Origin: JARIHD01 sp041743655
Lineage (GTDB): Bacteria; Patescibacteriota; Saccharimonadia; Saccharimonadales; UBA4665
Reading direction: 5' to 3'
Assembly: GCA_041743655.1 (NCBI GenBank)
Contig: JBGTMJ010000016.1
Span: 1-24,488, forward strand
DNA: 24,488 nt
Shown: positions 22,105 to 24,488 of the stretch, piece by piece
How the letters are laid out: every line of letters starts with the position of its first letter
How positions within the stretch are numbered: position 1 is the first letter of the stretch
The notes under the pieces: model-generated
Seen by the model: the letters and a program-made list of their open reading frames with translations, nothing else
The model's database searches: none
What the model was told of the DNA's origin: nothing
Made by a program: the position numbers and the translations under genes

Positions 22105-23199
22105 TCAAGCCGCTGTGGTGCCTCGCTGGCCACCTTTACCCTTTCGAAGCTTTATTATCCGTCTAACGATACCCCTCCGAATAATCATCCATAGCGCAAA
22201 ACCGATGAGCAGCAGAATGACCAACCCAACAAGTATAAATTTCCACGGTATCACCCAGAACGACACGATGCCAGTAAGCGGCACTACCCGTTTGCCATTA
22301 TTATAGACGAGGGTTAGCCGGGCGTAGTATTTACCGAAACGGATCTTCGAGAATGAAGACGATGTATTCCACTCCAACTTCTGGATCACTTTCCCCGACT
22401 TATCGGCTACTGGTTGCCCATTGACAATCTTATCTTTGTGTACCGGAAAACCGTCCGACCACTTCACTTTAAAATTGCGGTTCGAGTGTGGCAATACGTT
22501 GGACCCTGCGCTGTTGACATCCAAGGCCGCTATGGTCTTAGTGATATCTCTGTCCCTGCCAATGAAAATATTACCAATCGGAGCAAGATAAATATTACCG
22601 CCGTTGTGTATATTTACCGTAAAGGTCGTTGGTAAGTACTCGTAGACTTTCTTACTAACACTGAAATCAGCTACTTCTATCTGCCTTTCGGTTCCTGACT
22701 GCGTGTCGACTAACACCAGGATGGCATTGGAACCTTTGACAGTGTTTGTACCCGGTTTCGTCTGGGATTGGATAACTGGCTGGAAGACAACTACATAATA
22801 ATAACCCAGTGATGCCTCTTTAGGCAGATCAATCGTCATCTTGACAGTATTGAATACTCCAGGCTGAGCGGTAAACGTGGACGGCGAGAAGTGCACCCAG
22901 CTCGCAGAAGGGTCACCAGGCTTGGGGTCGGTAATAACCGCAAGGCCCTCATCACCATCTGCCGCAAAGACCTGGAGCTTCATGTTAATCTCGACAGGCA
23001 CTTTACTGTTGTTCTTCAGCTGCAGGTCTTTCGTAGTACTCTCGCCTGGCTTAATGACCAGGTCGAGTGTCACCGGAGAAGTCGTGAGACTAATGGCTGC
23101 CTCGGCAGCAGCCGCTTTTGGAGCGGGAAAGACAACAGCAACAGTGGTAAACAACAAAACAGCAGCCGCTACGCCAATAACCCTCCAGGATCTAATCAT
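22105..23199 (-). CDS. DUF916-like (WxL-interacting-like) membrane protein
   Basis: The 364-residue product has a signal peptide (about 1-32, ending AAAAEAA). An extracellular part with an immunoglobulin-like beta domain follows: ITLTTSP-type strand ISLTTSPVTLDLVIKPGESTTKDLQLKN begins at about residue 36. Then come HFSPSTFTAQPG and YYYVVVFQPV. One transmembrane helix near 325-347 (WKFILVGLVILLLIGFALW) and a basic tail of about 17 residues complete it. This layout matches DUF916/WxL-interacting proteins of Gram-positive bacteria, which hold WxL proteins on the wall. The adjacent WxL-like gene supports that reading. ATG 23199 is chosen because TGGTATACT ends seven bases upstream. The assignment is by architecture and pattern, not by a search. 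Confidence 0.75.
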   Translation of the reverse strand: MIRSWRVIGVAAAVLLFTTVAVVFPAPKAAAAEAAISLTTSPVTLDLVIKPGESTTKDLQLKNNSKVPVEINMKLQVFAADGDEGLAVITDPKPGDPSASWVHFSPSTFTAQPGVFNTVKMTIDLPKEASLGYYYVVVFQPVIQSQTKPGTNTVKGSNAILVLVDTQSGTERQIEVADFSVSKKVYEYLPTTFTVNIHNGGNIYLAPIGNIFIGRDRDITKTIAALDVNSAGSNVLPHSNRNFKVKWSDGFPVHKDKIVNGQPVADKSGKVIQKLEWNTSSSFSKIRFGKYYARLTLVYNNGKRVVPLTGIVSFWVIPWKFILVGLVILLLIGFALWMIIRRGIVRRIIKLRKGKGGQRGTTAA

Positions 23200-23206
23200 G
23201 CTTAGC

Positions 23207-23215
23207 AGTATACCA
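23207..23215 (-). promoter_or_regulatory. Leaderless extended -10 promoter of the DUF916-like gene
   Basis: TGGTATACT on the minus strand ends seven bases before ATG 23199. Most of it lies inside the 87-base repeated block. Confidence 0.55.
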
Positions 23216-23294
23216 GACTGAAAGCCCTCCTGCACCAATTAATAAACAAGAAAAGGCTCCTGAAAGAGCCTTTTCTGTATTTTTGGTGAGCTGG
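23208..23294. repeat. 87-base direct repeat, copy 1 (terminator plus promoter elements)
   Basis: Identical to 24402-24488 (offset 1194), as far as the window shows. It spans the terminator after the WxL-like gene and the -10 region of the next gene. It ends 24 bases short of the WxL-like stop codon. Confidence 0.95.
23251..23274 (-). terminator. Rho-independent terminator after the WxL-like gene
   Basis: AAAAGGCTC and GAGCCTTTT pair over nine bases around a six-base loop. T-rich sequence follows on both strands, so it can act in both directions. It sits between the WxL-like and DUF916-like genes, which argues for separate transcripts. Confidence 0.85.
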
Positions 23295-23318
23295 ATATTA
23301 CTGAAGCTACTTGTGCTG

Positions 23319-24326
23319 TTAGAAGCTGCCAGCACCGATCACCGTGATGGTGTCAGTATAGTCAGCGGCTGGTGGTGTCGTTGCAGAGATATCTACAAGT
23401 TCACGCAAAGTGGTTGTCGCACCACTGGCTGCCGACGCGCTTGTCGCGATGTGGTTGAAAGCAGAGCTGCTGAGTCCACCACCCCTATTACTGCTTCCAC
23501 CATACTCATAGTTAGTAGTGAAAAAGCTACTGACTCCAAGGGCATACTTCTCCGTACCTATCGAACCACCGTCCATGACCACGTTAGTTCCTGGTGTGAC
23601 GCTGGGAATCGTATACGCGGCAGTACTAGAGTTTAGGCCGGCATTACTATCTTTGGCCCACAGATTCCAGCCGCTAGCGGCATTGGTGCTGATAGTTGCT
23701 ACTACACCAGTTGAAACGGTGAGAGCTGTTGCTGACAAGGTACCGATCGAATCGGAAGTGAAGGGGTTGAGGGAGAAGGTGAAGGATGCTGCTATGATAG
23801 CTGCAATCGTAACAGTGCTGGTACTCGTTGCCAGTACATCAAAGGCAGCATTGTTGCTGTCGGCGCCAACCGTGACAAGTGCACTGTAGACACCTGCGGA
23901 ACTTGGGTTAGTAATGGCGGTAACGGACGTGAGCACTGTACAATACGTTGTCGCTGACGATAGGGAGGTTATCCCAGTAACACTGATGGTATTACCAGAT
24001 CCTGACGCACTGAGCGAACCAGGCAATACGGTAGCCGATGGATAGTAGTCTGTACAGCCGGCACTGGCTATTGTCTGGGAACCATCGACAGTACCGCCAC
24101 TAAAGTTGTCGAAGTTGATGCTCATTGTTGTCGCGCCAGCAGATGCAGTTCTAAAGACAACTATAAAAGCCTGACCAGTACTGACTATCATCGGCGTGAC
24201 GTTACTCGTACCACCGATTTGTAAAATGCTGGTGTTCGTCAAGGTGCCTGCAAATACCTTGGGCAGTAAAACAAGGTTAGCAACCAGGATGCTCATTATT
24301 ACCGCCACGATTTGGAGTTTTTTCAT
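23319..24326 (-). CDS. WxL-like secreted surface protein
   Basis: The 335-residue product has a signal peptide (MKKLQIVAVIMSILVANLVL, cut near PKVFA before GTLT). It is rich in Ser, Thr, Ala and Gly with almost no Lys or Arg. The C-terminal half resembles WxL-type domains: AASGWNLWAKDSNAGLNS at about 215-232, then a last strand near the terminus, TDTITVIGAGSF. Two cysteines lie near residues 88 and 124. There is no LPxTG motif or C-terminal membrane anchor. The DUF916-like protein downstream is the expected partner. ATG 24326 has GGAAGG 11 bases upstream; a GTG at 24347 is less likely. Similarity is by pattern and should be treated as probable, not certain. Confidence 0.68.
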   Translation of the reverse strand: MKKLQIVAVIMSILVANLVLLPKVFAGTLTNTSILQIGGTSNVTPMIVSTGQAFIVVFRTASAGATTMSINFDNFSGGTVDGSQTIASAGCTDYYPSATVLPGSLSASGSGNTISVTGITSLSSATTYCTVLTSVTAITNPSSAGVYSALVTVGADSNNAAFDVLATSTSTVTIAAIIAASFTFSLNPFTSDSIGTLSATALTVSTGVVATISTNAASGWNLWAKDSNAGLNSSTAAYTIPSVTPGTNVVMDGGSIGTEKYALGVSSFFTTNYEYGGSSNRGGGLSSSAFNHIATSASAASGATTTLRELVDISATTPPAADYTDTITVIGAGSF

Positions 24327-24367
24327 CAATGCACTAACCTTCCGCACGTACTACGAGCTTAGGCATA

Positions 24368-24396
24368 AGCATAATATTTACTGTAGTCAATTGCAA
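24368..24396 (-). promoter_or_regulatory. Promoter of the WxL-like gene
   Basis: TTGCAA (24391-24396) and TATGCT (24368-24373) are 17 bases apart on the minus strand. The leader would be about 35 bases and contain GGAAGG. Confidence 0.4.
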
Positions 24397-24401
24397 GGCA
24401 T

Positions 24402-24488
24402 GTATACCAGACTGAAAGCCCTCCTGCACCAATTAATAAACAAGAAAAGGCTCCTGAAAGAGCCTTTTCTGTATTTTTGGTGAGCTGG
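24402..24488. repeat. 87-base direct repeat, copy 2 (runs to window edge)
   Basis: Identical to 23208-23294 and possibly longer, since the window ends inside it. By analogy with copy 1, a gene like the WxL-like one should end about 24 bases beyond the edge. Confidence 0.95.
24445..24468 (-). terminator. Second copy of the rho-independent terminator
   Basis: Same nine-base stem and six-base loop as at 23251-23274. On the minus strand it should end transcripts from a gene outside the window. Confidence 0.8.

Noticed and set aside
1..24488. Recoded TGA as seen in some CPR lineages
   Set aside because: All recognised genes read at normal length with the standard stops; no conserved gene needs TGA read through.

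Overview
The window looks like chromosome from a small-genome bacterium of the Candidate Phyla Radiation (Patescibacteria), most likely a saccharibacterium. That placement is inference. It rests on the gene set (RNase Y, TsaE, a short TsaB, RecA-RecX, YebC-RuvCAB, a ComEC without its C-terminal nuclease-like domain, a type IV pilus ATPase-like protein with a prepilin) and on the many promoters whose -10 box lies directly against the start codon. No rRNA, tRNA, CRISPR array, transposase or integrase was seen, and no intergenic gap exceeds 200 bases.

Layout. 1-1113 (-) is the 5' part of rny, running off the left edge. 1304-3688 (-) holds tsaB, tsaE and a membrane-anchored lamin-tail-domain surface protein. 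3767-4285 (+) is a PRC-barrel-like protein, convergent with recX-recA (4282-5925, -). 6071-6896 (-) is an unrecognised gene whose reading frame appears broken at a run of five A; a near-consensus promoter precedes the upstream piece. 7029-8901 (+) encodes a PilB/GspE-like protein with its ATPase motifs eroded, followed by a type IV prepilin. 8939-14233 (-) carries a PH-domain membrane protein, ruvB, ruvA, ruvC, yebC and comEC: a recombination and DNA-uptake neighbourhood.

14373-21968 (+) is the accessory part. It holds a 1160-residue tail-fibre-like protein alternating beta-type domains with Gly-X-Thr collagen-like segments, then a small protein, then a 790-residue protein that begins with a paralogue of the small one and contains two Fn3-like domains, each apparently interrupted by a different large insert. 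A GT4-type glycosyltransferase ends the block. None of the three structural proteins has a signal peptide. Together they resemble a phage or tailocin fibre module, or a captured surface fibre system, with a possible dedicated glycosyltransferase.

22105-24326 (-) encodes a DUF916-like (WxL-interacting-like) membrane protein and a WxL-like secreted protein. An 87-base block carrying a terminator and promoter elements lies on both sides of the WxL-like gene and runs to the window edge, which predicts a tandem paralogue just outside.

The strongest cross-window signal is the promoter geometry. At least eleven genes have a recognisable -10 box ending only 6 to 11 bases before the start codon, implying leaderless or nearly leaderless mRNAs. 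The fibre block instead uses Shine-Dalgarno sequences for its first two large genes.
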